Below are positions 19,814 through 29,201 of a stretch of DNA of 64,000 nt, piece after piece. The notes below the pieces were generated by a model. That model saw nothing but the letters and a program-made list of their open reading frames with translations, ran no database searches and was not told the DNA's origin. The number at the start of each line of letters is the position of its first letter. Within the stretch, counting starts at the first letter, position 1. Position numbers and translations under genes: made by a program. Origin of the DNA: Streptococcus sp. 29896 (GTDB taxonomy: Bacteria; Bacillota; Bacilli; Lactobacillales; Streptococcaceae); NCBI RefSeq assembly GCF_032594915.1, contig NZ_CP118733.1, positions 1,488,001 through 1,552,000 on the forward strand, read 5' to 3'.

Positions 19814-19893
19814 TTTTCAAACTTCTCCTATATAGCTCAGCCTGACGGGTTCAACTGCTTCATCTAATTGGGCTGGCAAACTCCTGCTATTAT
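19814..19893 (-). promoter_or_regulatory. promoter and structured-looking leader of the gene at 19274
   Basis: TATAAT lies at 19893-19888 on the minus strand. The transcript would begin about AGCAGG and carry roughly 70 nt before the ATG at 19813. The leader holds complementary blocks (CAGCC and GGCTG) around a loop of about 28 nt, and the SD (TAGGAGAAG) follows. I tried known riboswitch consensus sequences from memory and none fitted. Confidence 0.4.
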
Positions 19894-19927
19894 ACACCAT
19901 TTTGTACATTTTCAATAGAAAAAAACA

Positions 19928-20269
19928 CTATCCCCTGTCAAAACCTAGAAAACGGGTGCCTTGAAAATGCAGGCTGCCCACATCTCCCTCTGCCAAGAGG
20001 GCATACTGGTCTGGTCGTACACGAAACTCCTGCCGTTTGCCCTCCCATTCGAAAGTCACATAATAGTTGGTCCGTGCCATTTCATTTCCAAAGACATGAG
20101 TCCGTTTGGCAACCAACCTAGCCCTGCAAGTCTCTTTGGGAGCCTGGTTATTCCGCAACCATTCAGTCATATTTTTGACAATCTGAAAACAAACCGTTCC
20201 CAGTATAAGCATCGCTATTGCATAGAAGAAAAACATAAACAAGCCTGAGCTATGGACCAAATCTTGCAT
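19928..20269 (-). CDS. DUF2500 single-pass membrane protein
   Basis: The start at 20269 (MQDLVHSSG) has an excellent SD (GGAGGAGCC) and was preferred to an in-frame start 20 codons upstream. The 113-residue protein has one membrane segment (about 10-30) and a small beta domain with the DUF2500 pattern: ARLVAKR, TNYYVTFEWEGKRQEFRV, and GDVGSLHFQGTRFLGF at the C-terminus. Function is unknown. Confidence 0.78.
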   Translation of the reverse strand: MQDLVHSSGLFMFFFYAIAMLILGTVCFQIVKNMTEWLRNNQAPKETCRARLVAKRTHVFGNEMARTNYYVTFEWEGKRQEFRVRPDQYALLAEGDVGSLHFQGTRFLGFDRG

Positions 20270-20348
20270 TTTAGGCTCCTCCTTTTTTAATAATAGTATA
20301 TCAAATTTTACAAAAAAATCCATATTCATCCAGTCATTCAGCAGAAAA

Positions 20349-20377
20349 TTGAAAATTCTACTGAATCATGGTAAAAT
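20349..20377 (+). promoter_or_regulatory. promoter of the lipoprotein cyclophilin gene
   Basis: TTGAAA at 20349-20354 and TAAAAT at 20372-20377 are separated by 17 bp, 36 bp before the ATG at 20414. Confidence 0.7.
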
Positions 20378-20413
20378 GAGATAATTTTTACGTTTTCTAG
20401 AAAGGATTTTCCA

Positions 20414-21211
20414 ATGAAAAAGCACATGATTCTTGCCTTGGCATCCGCTATTTTTTTAACAGCGTGCACATCAACTGCCAATCAAACGACTTCAACCGAT
20501 TCTAGCAGCTCAACTGCTTCTAGCACAAGCACCGATACCAGCGCTTCTGCCCAATATGCAAAAGACCTGGCTTATGCAATCAATAATCCAAATGCTGTTT
20601 TCCCACAGCTGTCCACAGACATCGCTGAAAATGAGGCGGCTGTCAAACTAAAAACCTCTCAGGGTGATATTACCATCAAACTCTTCCCTGAGCAAGCCCC
20701 ATTGGCTGTGGAAAACTTTTTAACCCATGCCAAAGAAGGCTACTATGATGGGATAATTTTCCACCGGGTCATCGAAGGATTTATGATTCAAACAGGAGAC
20801 CCTCAGGGCGACGGTACCGGCGGGGAGTCTATCTGGGCTGGTAAAGATGACAGCATCGACGCTGGCAATGGCTTTAAAAATGAAATCTCCGCCTTCCTCT
20901 ACAATATCCGTGGCGCCCTTGCCATGGCTAATGCAGGAGCCAATACCAATGGTAGCCAGTTCTTCATCAACCAAAACACAACCGATGCCTCTAGCCAATT
21001 ATCCACAAGTAAGTACCCTGGCAAGATTATCGAAGCCTACAAGAATGGTGGTAATCCAAGCCTAGATGGTGGCTATACTGTTTTTGGTCAGGTAATTGAA
21101 GGCATGGATGTTGTTGATAAGATTGCTGCGGTAGAAACCGACGACAATGACAAACCAACCTCTGAAGTAACCATTCAAAGCATTGAAATTATCAAAGATT
21201 ATACCTTTTAA
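20414..21211 (+). CDS. lipoprotein peptidyl-prolyl isomerase (cyclophilin)
   Basis: The signal peptide ends in a lipobox (LTAC, Cys18), followed by a Ser/Thr-rich linker (about 19-48), as in streptococcal SlrA-type lipoproteins. The cyclophilin domain (about 72-262) has the catalytic FHRVIEGFMIQTGDPQGDG segment and MANAGANTNGSQFFI. It should assist folding of exported proteins on the outer face of the membrane. It is monocistronic and ends at a strong bidirectional terminator. Confidence 0.93.
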   Translation: MKKHMILALASAIFLTACTSTANQTTSTDSSSSTASSTSTDTSASAQYAKDLAYAINNPNAVFPQLSTDIAENEAAVKLKTSQGDITIKLFPEQAPLAVENFLTHAKEGYYDGIIFHRVIEGFMIQTGDPQGDGTGGESIWAGKDDSIDAGNGFKNEISAFLYNIRGALAMANAGANTNGSQFFINQNTTDASSQLSTSKYPGKIIEAYKNGGNPSLDGGYTVFGQVIEGMDVVDKIAAVETDDNDKPTSEVTIQSIEIIKDYTF

Positions 21212-21217
21212 AAAATG

Positions 21218-21243
21218 AAAACCCAGCCATACGGCTGGGTTTT
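21218..21243. terminator. bidirectional terminator between ppi and mtnN
   Basis: Eleven-base perfect arms (AAAACCCAGCC / GGCTGGGTTTT) with a 4-nt loop serve the two convergent genes. Confidence 0.9.
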
Positions 21244-21931
21244 ATGCTTGTTCTAAAAATGCCATCAAGGTCTGCGCAGAACGTTCGCCTGCTTGGATGA
21301 TAAATTCATCAAAAGTGATATTGGCATCGCCTTGGGCAGTATCACTCATGGCCCGAATGACCAAGAAGGGTTTGCCTGCATTAACAGCCGCTTGGGCAAT
21401 GGCCGCTCCTTCCATCTCAACTGCTAAGACGTCTGGAAAGTGAGAACGAATAGCTGCAATCTTGTCCTGACCTGCGATAAAACTATCCCCAGTCGCAATC
21501 AAGCCGATATGACTAATCTGTTCCTGCTCTTTCAATACAGCTGCTAATTTTTCTAGCAAGCTGCTATCTGCTGGGAAATACAAGTCTTGACCTGACATTT
21601 GACCATGTGGGTAACCAAAGGCAGTCAAATCGACATCATGGTAAACCAATCGATCCGCTACTACCACATCTCCGATTGCGATGCCCTCAGCAACTGCACC
21701 CGCAGAGCCCGTATTGACAATGACATCTACTGCAAATTTCTCAGCCAAAATCGCAACAGACATAGCAGACATGACCTTGCCAACACCAGATTGGACTAAA
21801 ACAACTTCATGCTGACCCAATCGACCTTGGAAATAAGTCCGCCCTAAGACTTCCACTTCCTGACTATCTACCAAGTTATCGACCAAAATGGCCAATTCCT
21901 GAGGCATGGCTGCAATAATTCCGAATTTCAT
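21242..21931 (-). CDS. mtnN: 5'-methylthioadenosine/S-adenosylhomocysteine nucleosidase
   Basis: A full-length 229-residue MTAN/Pfs with VNTGSAGAVAEG, GDSFIAGQ and VEMEGAAIAQ, and a late SDTAQGDANITFDEF segment bearing the catalytic Asp. It removes adenine from MTA and SAH and feeds S-ribosylhomocysteine to LuxS. It is the last gene of the glmU-nudF-macP-mtnN unit, a conserved streptococcal order. Confidence 0.96.
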   Translation of the reverse strand: MKFGIIAAMPQELAILVDNLVDSQEVEVLGRTYFQGRLGQHEVVLVQSGVGKVMSAMSVAILAEKFAVDVIVNTGSAGAVAEGIAIGDVVVADRLVYHDVDLTAFGYPHGQMSGQDLYFPADSSLLEKLAAVLKEQEQISHIGLIATGDSFIAGQDKIAAIRSHFPDVLAVEMEGAAIAQAAVNAGKPFLVIRAMSDTAQGDANITFDEFIIQAGERSAQTLMAFLEQA

Positions 21932-21942
21932 TTCATTCTCCT

Positions 21943-22266
21943 TTATAGATAGAAAACAGCAATGATCAAGAGGACCAAGAGCAAGATGACTATTAGGAGA
22001 ATTCGATTGACCTTGCTTCGAAATTCCTCCCTTTTGACAGTTTCAATTCGACGACTCTTGACGATAGAAGCATCTACTGGGATACGGACGGTTTCCCCTT
22101 CCTTATAGCCCTGGTAATCCTCCTCTTCCCAATCAAAACCGATTTCTTCCTCAAAGCGAGAAAGGTCCTGGGTTGGTTCATAGTATCCAAATCCCTTTTT
22201 ATCTGTTACTGGCTCGCCTCTCTTTGCGCGCTCAATGATGTCATCTGTTAACAAGGGCTTGCCCAT
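21943..22266 (-). CDS. macP: MacP, membrane activator of the class A PBP2a
   Basis: The 107-residue protein begins MGKPLLTDDIIERAKRGE, has an acidic cytoplasmic part and one C-terminal membrane segment (about 86-106). This layout and its position after nudF match pneumococcal MacP, which is phosphorylated by StkP and is required for PBP2a activity at mid-cell. The ATG at 22266 was chosen over a TTG two codons earlier because it has the better SD spacing (AGGA, 8-9 nt). Confidence 0.85.
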   Translation of the reverse strand: MGKPLLTDDIIERAKRGEPVTDKKGFGYYEPTQDLSRFEEEIGFDWEEEDYQGYKEGETVRIPVDASIVKSRRIETVKREEFRSKVNRILLIVILLLVLLIIAVFYL

Positions 22267-22276
22267 TGCCAATTTC

Positions 22277-22822
22277 CTACTTTCTCATTAATTGTAAATA
22301 TTGAACCGCCATAATGGTCTTGGCATCACAAATGTCTCCATTTGCAATTAACTCCAAGGCTTCTTCCAAACTCACATAAGACAGTTCGATGACCTCGTCT
22401 TCATCCATTGGTCGTGGGTTTTCAACTTTTACCAAGTTATCCGCTAGGTAGAGTCGGATGCGCTCATTACAAAAACCAATAGCGGAGTAAAAATCTGCCA
22501 ACAAGGTCAGCTTGTCACTAGTATAACCTGTCTCTTCTTCCAATTCACGCAAGGCCGCATCTTCAAGTGTATCTTCTTCTCCCAACTCCAATTTACCTGC
22601 TGGAATCTCGTAAATGGCACGTTCAATTGCCTTACGGTATTGTTTGACCAAAATCATTTTACCTTCAGGAGTGACTGCTAGGACACAGACCGCTCCCTTG
22701 TGAAAAATCAGTTCGCGTTTGCCTGTGTTACCATCTGGCAGTAAGACATCGTCAACAACTACATCAAAGATATGGCCTTTGAAAATTTCTGTACGTTGAA
22801 TGGTTTTTTCTTCAAATTTCAT
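22277..22822 (-). CDS. nudF: ADP-ribose pyrophosphatase (Nudix)
   Basis: A 181-residue Nudix hydrolase with the box starting GKLELGEEDTLEDAALREL and ending EEETG (residues about 79-101). The upstream KQYRKAIERAIYEIPAG is typical of ADP-ribose pyrophosphatases. It cleaves ADP-ribose to AMP and ribose 5-phosphate. It sits between glmU and macP with gaps of under 12 nt, so it is one of the conserved glmU-operon genes. Confidence 0.93.
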   Translation of the reverse strand: MKFEEKTIQRTEIFKGHIFDVVVDDVLLPDGNTGKRELIFHKGAVCVLAVTPEGKMILVKQYRKAIERAIYEIPAGKLELGEEDTLEDAALRELEEETGYTSDKLTLLADFYSAIGFCNERIRLYLADNLVKVENPRPMDEDEVIELSYVSLEEALELIANGDICDAKTIMAVQYLQLMRK

Positions 22823-22830
22823 AGTATCAC

Positions 22831-24474
<1,644 letters not shown>

Positions 24475-24475
24475 A

Positions 24476-24498
24476 AAAAAGGAGCCTAAGCTCCTTAT
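24476..24498 (-). terminator. terminator of the gene at 24503
   Basis: On the minus strand AGGAGC-TTAG-GCTCCT is followed by six T. Confidence 0.85.
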
Positions 24499-24502
24499 AA
24501 TC

Positions 24503-24817
24503 TTAATGAAATAGCTGAAACCCTCTTTGGTCATCTGCTCTTGCTTGCTCCGTCAGAGCTTTAAACTCCTCCCAGACAGGGCGTTCTTGGTCTGTAAAAC
24601 GGAGATTGGCGCCTGGCAAGCTAGCATTAGAAATGGACTGCACAAAGCCTGACAAACTGGTCTCAAGTGCCAATCCTTCCTTACTTGCCACATCTTCCTT
24701 GACAAGCTCAAGAGCTGACTGCAATTTCTCCGTCAGTTCTTTGCCGATTGTTTCCTCTTTCCCGGCCAAAATGGGAGAAAGCTGGTCCAATAAATTGATG
24801 ACACGTTCCTTATCCAT
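24503..24817 (-). CDS. small helical protein of unknown function
   Basis: A 104-residue, charged, helix-rich protein starting DKERVINLLDQLSPILAGKE and ending DDQRGFQLFH. It has an SD (AAGGAGGTTCCT) and its own terminator, so it is a monocistronic real gene. No signal peptide, membrane segment or named motif is seen. Confidence 0.6.
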   Translation of the reverse strand: MDKERVINLLDQLSPILAGKEETIGKELTEKLQSALELVKEDVASKEGLALETSLSGFVQSISNASLPGANLRFTDQERPVWEEFKALTEQARADDQRGFQLFH

Positions 24818-24880
24818 AGGAACCTCCTTGTTTAATTTTATATTATTATATTACAAACAACAAAAATAAACAAGCAAGAC

Positions 24881-25354
24881 CTAATTTTTAGGGTAAACCA
24901 ATTCAAATTCTTCACAGACAACCAGCATATCCTCTGAGAAGGTCAGACCTGCTTCTGCCAGCCAGATTGTGAAAAGTTCTTCGTGGACCTGCCGCCAGTG
25001 GATCAGACTTTTCGCTTTTATGTCAGACAAGTCACCTTCCTGACGGAACTCGCCCTCCTTATAGGCATGTTCTTCCGTCACTTGGGAAAAGGGCGTCACA
25101 TAGACCTTGGTGGTCTGTATAATACACACAGCCTGACCTTGCCCATCGAGAATGATGTCGTAGCCACCAGCCGTCGGGATTTCTTCTCCCTCTACTGCGT
25201 AGAGGGCATGGGCAGAGCTGGTCGAGGTTTTGATGCCTCTAGCCACCAATTCAGCCAGTCGATCAGCTTCCGCCCCAAAGGCCCAGGCCTCCGGCTCAGG
25301 ACCTGCTTGGGAATTGATGGCAAGAAATTCTTGCCAGAGTTGTGTTGGGGTCAT
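24881..25354 (-). CDS. ASCH-domain protein
   Basis: A 157-residue ASCH (PUA-like) protein: LVARGIKTSTSSAHALY in the nucleic-acid or nucleoside pocket, YDIILDGQGQAVCIIQTTKV, and FSEDMLVVCEEFELV at the C-terminus. ASCH proteins bind RNA or act on modified nucleosides (YqfB deacylates N4-acetylcytidine); the substrate here is unknown. Its ATG overlaps the stop codon of the GNAT gene by 4 nt, so the pair is translationally coupled. Confidence 0.82.
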   Translation of the reverse strand: MTPTQLWQEFLAINSQAGPEPEAWAFGAEADRLAELVARGIKTSTSSAHALYAVEGEEIPTAGGYDIILDGQGQAVCIIQTTKVYVTPFSQVTEEHAYKEGEFRQEGDLSDIKAKSLIHWRQVHEELFTIWLAEAGLTFSEDMLVVCEEFELVYPKN

Positions 25355-25902
25355 GTTTTTTCCTTTCTAGAATACCATTCCTCTCTCGTCAATAAACTCA
25401 CTTTTTCAGTACGGACTTCATCAATGAGTGGGAAATGCACATCTTCCAAGAGGTATTGGTAAACAAAACCCAGCTTTTCTTGGACACGTAGGGACTTGCT
25501 ATTTTCTACAAATGCACAACACCAAATCTTATCTAAACTCAACTGGGCAAATCCGTAATCCAGTAAAACTTGACTAGCTTCTGGAATGAGACCCTGTCCC
25601 CAAAACGATTGTCCAAGCCAGTAGCCCAGTTCTGCTTCTGAATCTGGCAAATCAAGCCCGCTCTGCTTGCCAATCATGAGGCCAATACTGCCAATGACCT
25701 GGCCTGTTTCTTTGAGGACAAGGGCATAGGTTTCTGGTTGACTGAGGACAGTCTTGATGATTTCTCGACTTTCTTCCAGACTTTGATGAACTGGCCAACC
25801 TGCTGCGGGTCCTACATCTGGATGAATAGCCTGAGAAAATAAGTCAACTGCGTCTGACTCGCTCCAAGGACGGAGCAAAAGACGATTGGTTTCTAACATC
25901 AT
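25351..25902 (-). CDS. GNAT acetyltransferase, RimJ/RimL type
   Basis: A 183-residue GNAT with LETNRLLLRPWSESDA at the N-terminus, GSIGLMIGKQ in the core sheet and the acetyl-CoA segment ELGYWLGQSFWGQGLIPEA. Such proteins acetylate N-terminal amines of ribosomal proteins, or small molecules. SD GAGGAAATTTT lies before two adjacent ATG codons. It is the third gene of a four-gene run ending in the ASCH gene. Confidence 0.85.
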   Translation of the reverse strand: MMLETNRLLLRPWSESDAVDLFSQAIHPDVGPAAGWPVHQSLEESREIIKTVLSQPETYALVLKETGQVIGSIGLMIGKQSGLDLPDSEAELGYWLGQSFWGQGLIPEASQVLLDYGFAQLSLDKIWCCAFVENSKSLRVQEKLGFVYQYLLEDVHFPLIDEVRTEKVSLLTREEWYSRKEKT

Positions 25903-25914
25903 AAAATTTCCTCG

Positions 25915-26613
25915 CTACTTCAAACTCCAGCCACCGTCAATGGTGATAATCTGGCCTTGCATGGAGGCCAGTTTGCCAGTAGCCAGCATGAAGGTCAGCT
26001 CTGCGATTTCGATAGGCTGAGTCCAGCGTCCGATAGGGGTCTGGTCTGCCACCCAGTCCGCCAGACCGCCAGGCTCAAAGTCCTTCTGGGTCATTCCTGT
26101 CTGGACAGCACCAGGAGCGATGCCAAAGACCTGGACCTTGTCCTTGGCATAGTCCAGTGCCAACTGCTTGGTAAAACCGGCCAAAGCGTGCTTGGAGGCG
26201 GTGTAGGCTGAGCCCCCTCCACCTGCTAGACTGGAGGCAATGGAGCACATATTGATAATGATGCCCGCCTGTCTGTCCACCATTTGTTGCAGATAAGGGC
26301 GGGTTAGTCTTGTCACCGCGAAAAAATTCACCGCAAAGATGCGAGCTAATTCTTCCTCCTCAATATCTAGGTGGGGGCGGTAATCGTCTAGAATGCCTGC
26401 GGTATTACAGAGAGCATCAACTGTCTGGCACCAGGAAAAGACTGGGGATAAATCACCAGTTAGGTCTAGTTGTAGAAAGTGGAAATCGCCTGACAAATCA
26501 GGCTTGCTGGCCTGATCAATCCCGTAGACACGCCAGCCATTTTCCAAAAAAATCTCCGCCTGCGCTAGTCCAATGCCGCTGGAAACGCCGGTGATGAGGG
26601 CTGTCTTAGTCAT
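25915..26613 (-). CDS. short-chain dehydrogenase/reductase (FabG-like)
   Basis: The start at 26613 (MTKTALITGVSSGIG) places the TGxxxGIG cofactor motif at the N-terminus; the frame upstream belongs to the preceding gene. The 232-residue protein has the NTAG motif, the catalytic Ser (INMCSIASS), YTASK and a C-terminal GQIITIDGGWS. It is an NAD(P)-dependent alcohol/ketone oxidoreductase, annotated in relatives as a 3-oxoacyl-ACP reductase; the true substrate is unknown. It overlaps the DUF2829 gene by 8 nt. Confidence 0.88.
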   Translation of the reverse strand: MTKTALITGVSSGIGLAQAEIFLENGWRVYGIDQASKPDLSGDFHFLQLDLTGDLSPVFSWCQTVDALCNTAGILDDYRPHLDIEEEELARIFAVNFFAVTRLTRPYLQQMVDRQAGIIINMCSIASSLAGGGGSAYTASKHALAGFTKQLALDYAKDKVQVFGIAPGAVQTGMTQKDFEPGGLADWVADQTPIGRWTQPIEIAELTFMLATGKLASMQGQIITIDGGWSLK

Positions 26614-26842
26614 GGACTTCCACCCAGTCGGTCGCAAGGACATCGCAAGGGGTCGGGCTCCACATGGAGAAACCTTCGCCCTCGCCTGTCACGTTGATGA
26701 GGAAATAAGGCGTCGCCTCCAGCTTTTGCCCGTGGACCTCAATGGTGTCGAAGAGCTGGACGTAGTTCTCCGCTCCGCCCCAACCTGTGCGAACGTACTT
26801 TTTCTTGGCCTTCAAGCCTGGTAAAATCTCTTCAAATGTCAT
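26606..26842 (-). CDS. DUF2829 (Tad2-like) small protein
   Basis: A 78-residue protein with the DUF2829 layout: MTFEEILPGLKAKKKYVRTGW at the N-terminus (basic helix, then G-W), a central beta segment, and WSPTPCDVLATDWVEV at the C-terminus. This domain family includes phage Tad2, which sequesters cyclic-ADP-ribose-type signals of Thoeris defence. Chromosomal copies of the domain are common and their role is unknown. It is the first gene of a run with SDR, GNAT and ASCH genes and shows no phage neighbours. Confidence 0.78.
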   Translation of the reverse strand: MTFEEILPGLKAKKKYVRTGWGGAENYVQLFDTIEVHGQKLEATPYFLINVTGEGEGFSMWSPTPCDVLATDWVEVHD

Positions 26843-26913
26843 GGTTTGCTCCTTTGTTTTTCTTTATTATACCAAAAAATCAGACCACTCTAAAGAGTTG
26901 TCTGATCGTATTT

Positions 26914-27738
26914 CTACCCCACATTCTCCTTTTTCAATAGGAAAAATGTGCCTGCAAGTGTTGAGAAAAAGGCAAGAACCATAAAGATCAGAGGCAACCA
27001 ACCTGTCCAATCCCGCGGTCCATAGCCAAACTGGCTGGCCAGCAGCTGACTAAAGCCGCTGAGCACCGTTAGCACATAGGCTGGAATCAAGGTATCTACA
27101 ATTGCAGACTTACTGCGATAGTAGAAGAGACCAGCTACGATCCCTAGAATCACCAAAAGACTGGCCCACAAGGGCAGGGGAATCCCCTCATAAAACTGCC
27201 GACTAATCCAAAAACGCAAGACAATCAACCCCACAAAGCTAAGCCCCCAAGTCCCCATCAGCAGATAGGACTTGATTTTTGACCGTTCATAGACTAGGTT
27301 CTTTAGGATGAAAAAAGCAGAGCTGGGTAAAATGAGCGCCAGAACCAAATCGCACAGCAAGCCCCGCCATTCTACCACCATCTCACCGCTCACCCCAAAT
27401 ACACCTAAGAAAAACCAACTAATATAGACAAGGGAAATCAATCCTGTTAACCGCAAACCATAGTACCAGCGAATGGACGGTAAGTCAGACAAGAGTTCAT
27501 CCGCCATCTGCTTGCTATCTTTACCCAAAAAATCCTCTGCTGACTGACCGTCTGCCTGGGCATCCAAGACATCTTGGTAGATTGAAAGCAAGAGTTCGGT
27601 CGCCTTTTCCTCCTGCTCATGAAAGGCTGATGCCAACATCAAGTAAGCATGGAGCTTACGCATATAGGCCTTGTTTTCCTTGGTCAACTTCCCCTGTAAA
27701 CTACTAATAGCATTCAAATATTCCTGTTGCTTGTTCAT
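26914..27738 (-). CDS. PadR-associated membrane protein, copy 2
   Basis: The 274-residue protein has a helical cytoplasmic N-terminal domain (about 1-90; LTKENKAYMRKLHAYL and SAEDFLGKDSKQMADELL) and about six membrane segments. It is a diverged tandem duplicate of the 264-residue protein encoded just upstream: both share the LTKENK start, the GKDSKQMAD motif and the membrane layout. The N-terminal domain recalls DUF1048/DUF1129/DUF1700-type proteins, which often travel with PadR regulators; I cannot fix which. Function is unknown. Confidence 0.7.
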   Translation of the reverse strand: MNKQQEYLNAISSLQGKLTKENKAYMRKLHAYLMLASAFHEQEEKATELLLSIYQDVLDAQADGQSAEDFLGKDSKQMADELLSDLPSIRWYYGLRLTGLISLVYISWFFLGVFGVSGEMVVEWRGLLCDLVLALILPSSAFFILKNLVYERSKIKSYLLMGTWGLSFVGLIVLRFWISRQFYEGIPLPLWASLLVILGIVAGLFYYRSKSAIVDTLIPAYVLTVLSGFSQLLASQFGYGPRDWTGWLPLIFMVLAFFSTLAGTFFLLKKENVG

Positions 27739-27739
27739 C

Positions 27740-28534
27740 TTACTTCTCCTTTCTCACCAACAAAACTGCAGTTCCAATCCAAAAGGCCATAGCTGGAAGA
27801 ATCACCAACATCAGATTGAACCAAACTGGAACAGCCATGACCATATTTACCACACCGCCAACAATCATAAAGAGATAGGTCGGTAAAAAGACATAGCGGA
27901 CTAATTTTTCCTTTTGGAAAAATAGCAGAGCGAGACCGAGCAAGGTGAGTGGTACTAGAAGCCCCCAGCCAGTCAAGACTAGGTCAGGTTCCTTGGGCAT
28001 TGCCCAGAGACGAAGTCCACAAATCACGAGAAAAAGAAGGGGGATGCAGAGAAAACTTGCCCAAACCTTGATTTTGCTGGTCTGGTAAATCAAACCGCGA
28101 ATGATGAGGAAAATCCCAGCGGGGAGGAGGAGGCTAAGTACCGCGTCGCAGATCAGGTCCAGCCAGTTGAGGGAGATGGTTCCTGTCCCTGCAAAATCCA
28201 TCAGCCATTGGCTACCTAGATAGATGACCAGCATGAGGCCACTCAGGTTTGCGACTTCCCTGAAACCAATCGGAGGGAGGTAGCTGAGTAGGTCATCCGC
28301 CATCTGCTTACTATCTTTACCCAGAAAATCCTCCGCCGAAAGCCCGTCTTTTTGGGCTTCAAGAACATCTTGGTAAATGGATAAGAGCTGGGCAGTCACT
28401 GCTTCTTCCTGCCTGTGAAAGACAGAGGCAATCATCATGTAGCCATTGATACGGCCCATGTATTCCTTGTTTTCCTTGGTCAGCTGGTTTTCAATCACTT
28501 CAATCTGCTTGCGGTATTCCATTTGTTTGCTCAT
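27740..28534 (-). CDS. PadR-associated membrane protein, copy 1
   Basis: The 264-residue protein has the same plan as its downstream neighbour: an N-terminal helical domain with QLTKENKEYMGRINGYM and SAEDFLGKDSKQMADDLL, then about six membrane segments. It starts 1 nt before the PadR stop region and ends 1 nt before the next ATG, so translation along this operon is tightly coupled. A role in sensing or handling an envelope stress is only an inference from the PadR context. Confidence 0.7.
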   Translation of the reverse strand: MSKQMEYRKQIEVIENQLTKENKEYMGRINGYMMIASVFHRQEEAVTAQLLSIYQDVLEAQKDGLSAEDFLGKDSKQMADDLLSYLPPIGFREVANLSGLMLVIYLGSQWLMDFAGTGTISLNWLDLICDAVLSLLLPAGIFLIIRGLIYQTSKIKVWASFLCIPLLFLVICGLRLWAMPKEPDLVLTGWGLLVPLTLLGLALLFFQKEKLVRYVFLPTYLFMIVGGVVNMVMAVPVWFNLMLVILPAMAFWIGTAVLLVRKEK

Positions 28535-28535
28535 C

Positions 28536-28853
28536 CTACTCTCCTTTCAATCGCTGAACCTTTTGAACCAATTCCGTCCATTGGCTCCAAAAATCTTCTA
28601 GATAAGCCTTTCCCTGGTCTGTCAGATAAAAATACTTCCTATCAGGTCCATCTGGTGATGGCTTGTTCTGACTAAGAATCAGGCTATTTTTTTCTAACTT
28701 CTGAAGGAGGGGATAGACTGTCCCTCCGACCATGTTTTCAAAGCCCTGATTTCTCAACTCCTGAACTAGCTCATAACCGTAAATTTCCTTCTGGCTGATG
28801 ATTTGCAATACACAGCCATCCAGGACCCCCTTGAGCATCTGGGTTTCTTTCAT
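28536..28853 (-). CDS. PadR-family transcriptional regulator
   Basis: The start at 28853 (MKETQMLKGVLDG) has a strong SD (GGAGGACTT); a longer in-frame start would run through the preceding gene. The 105-residue protein is a PadR winged helix with GYELVQELRNQGF, GTVYPLLQKLEKNSLI and DRKYFYLTDQGKAYL. PadR proteins repress their own operons and often adjoining membrane or efflux genes in response to small molecules or peptides. The ATG overlaps the stop of the 54-codon gene upstream (ATGA). Confidence 0.9.
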   Translation of the reverse strand: MKETQMLKGVLDGCVLQIISQKEIYGYELVQELRNQGFENMVGGTVYPLLQKLEKNSLILSQNKPSPDGPDRKYFYLTDQGKAYLEDFWSQWTELVQKVQRLKGE

Positions 28854-29014
28854 AAGTCCTCCACTTCCTCTGCAAAAAATCCAAACAGCAAGCCTGATGC
28901 TAACATGATGCCTAAGATCAAAATAGAATCCAAGGCCCAACCTGTTATAATCGCCGTCACAAGCGTGATACCTGCTAGTTTCCAATTTTCCCGACTTTTC
29001 TTATCCAGTTTCAT
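28850..29014 (-). CDS. 54-residue membrane protein, first gene of the PadR operon
   Basis: A short frame from ATG 29014 to TGA 28850, with a strong SD (GGGAGGCAGT) and a 4-nt ATGA overlap with the PadR start. The peptide has a charged N-terminus (MKLDKKSRENWK), one or two hydrophobic segments (about 13-46, LAGITLVTAIITGWALD and ILILGIMLASGLLFGFF) and an acidic end (AEEVEDL). SD, coupling and hydrophobic pattern together support a real gene. No family is recognised. Confidence 0.75.
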   Translation of the reverse strand: MKLDKKSRENWKLAGITLVTAIITGWALDSILILGIMLASGLLFGFFAEEVEDL

Positions 29015-29119
29015 ACTGCCTCCCTACCTAGTTTGTAATACCGACTAGTCTGATAAAAATAAAAGTGATTTTTTTGTCTTCTATCACTAGTTTGTTTTAC
29101 CTATTAGCTTTGTATCTAT

Positions 29120-29148
29120 AGTGTAACACAAGGTAGCTAGTATGTAAA
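29120..29148 (-). promoter_or_regulatory. promoter of the PadR operon with repeated candidate operator
   Basis: On the minus strand TTTACA (29148-29143) and an extended -10 TGTTACACT (TACACT at 29125-29120) are 17 bp apart. The word CTAGT(T/A)TGT occurs at 29028, 29087 and 29137 on the plus strand; the last copy overlaps the spacer and -35. It is a candidate PadR operator. Confidence 0.55.
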
Positions 29149-29201
29149 GCAAAATAGTGGAAACTATTCAAAAAATAAAAAAACTTGGGTTTCCCCAAGT
29201 T

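Noticed and set aside
19830..19870. tRNA-like words (tagctcag and gggttcaa)
   Set aside because: The D-arm-like and T-arm-like words are only 6 nt apart and no cloverleaf can be drawn.
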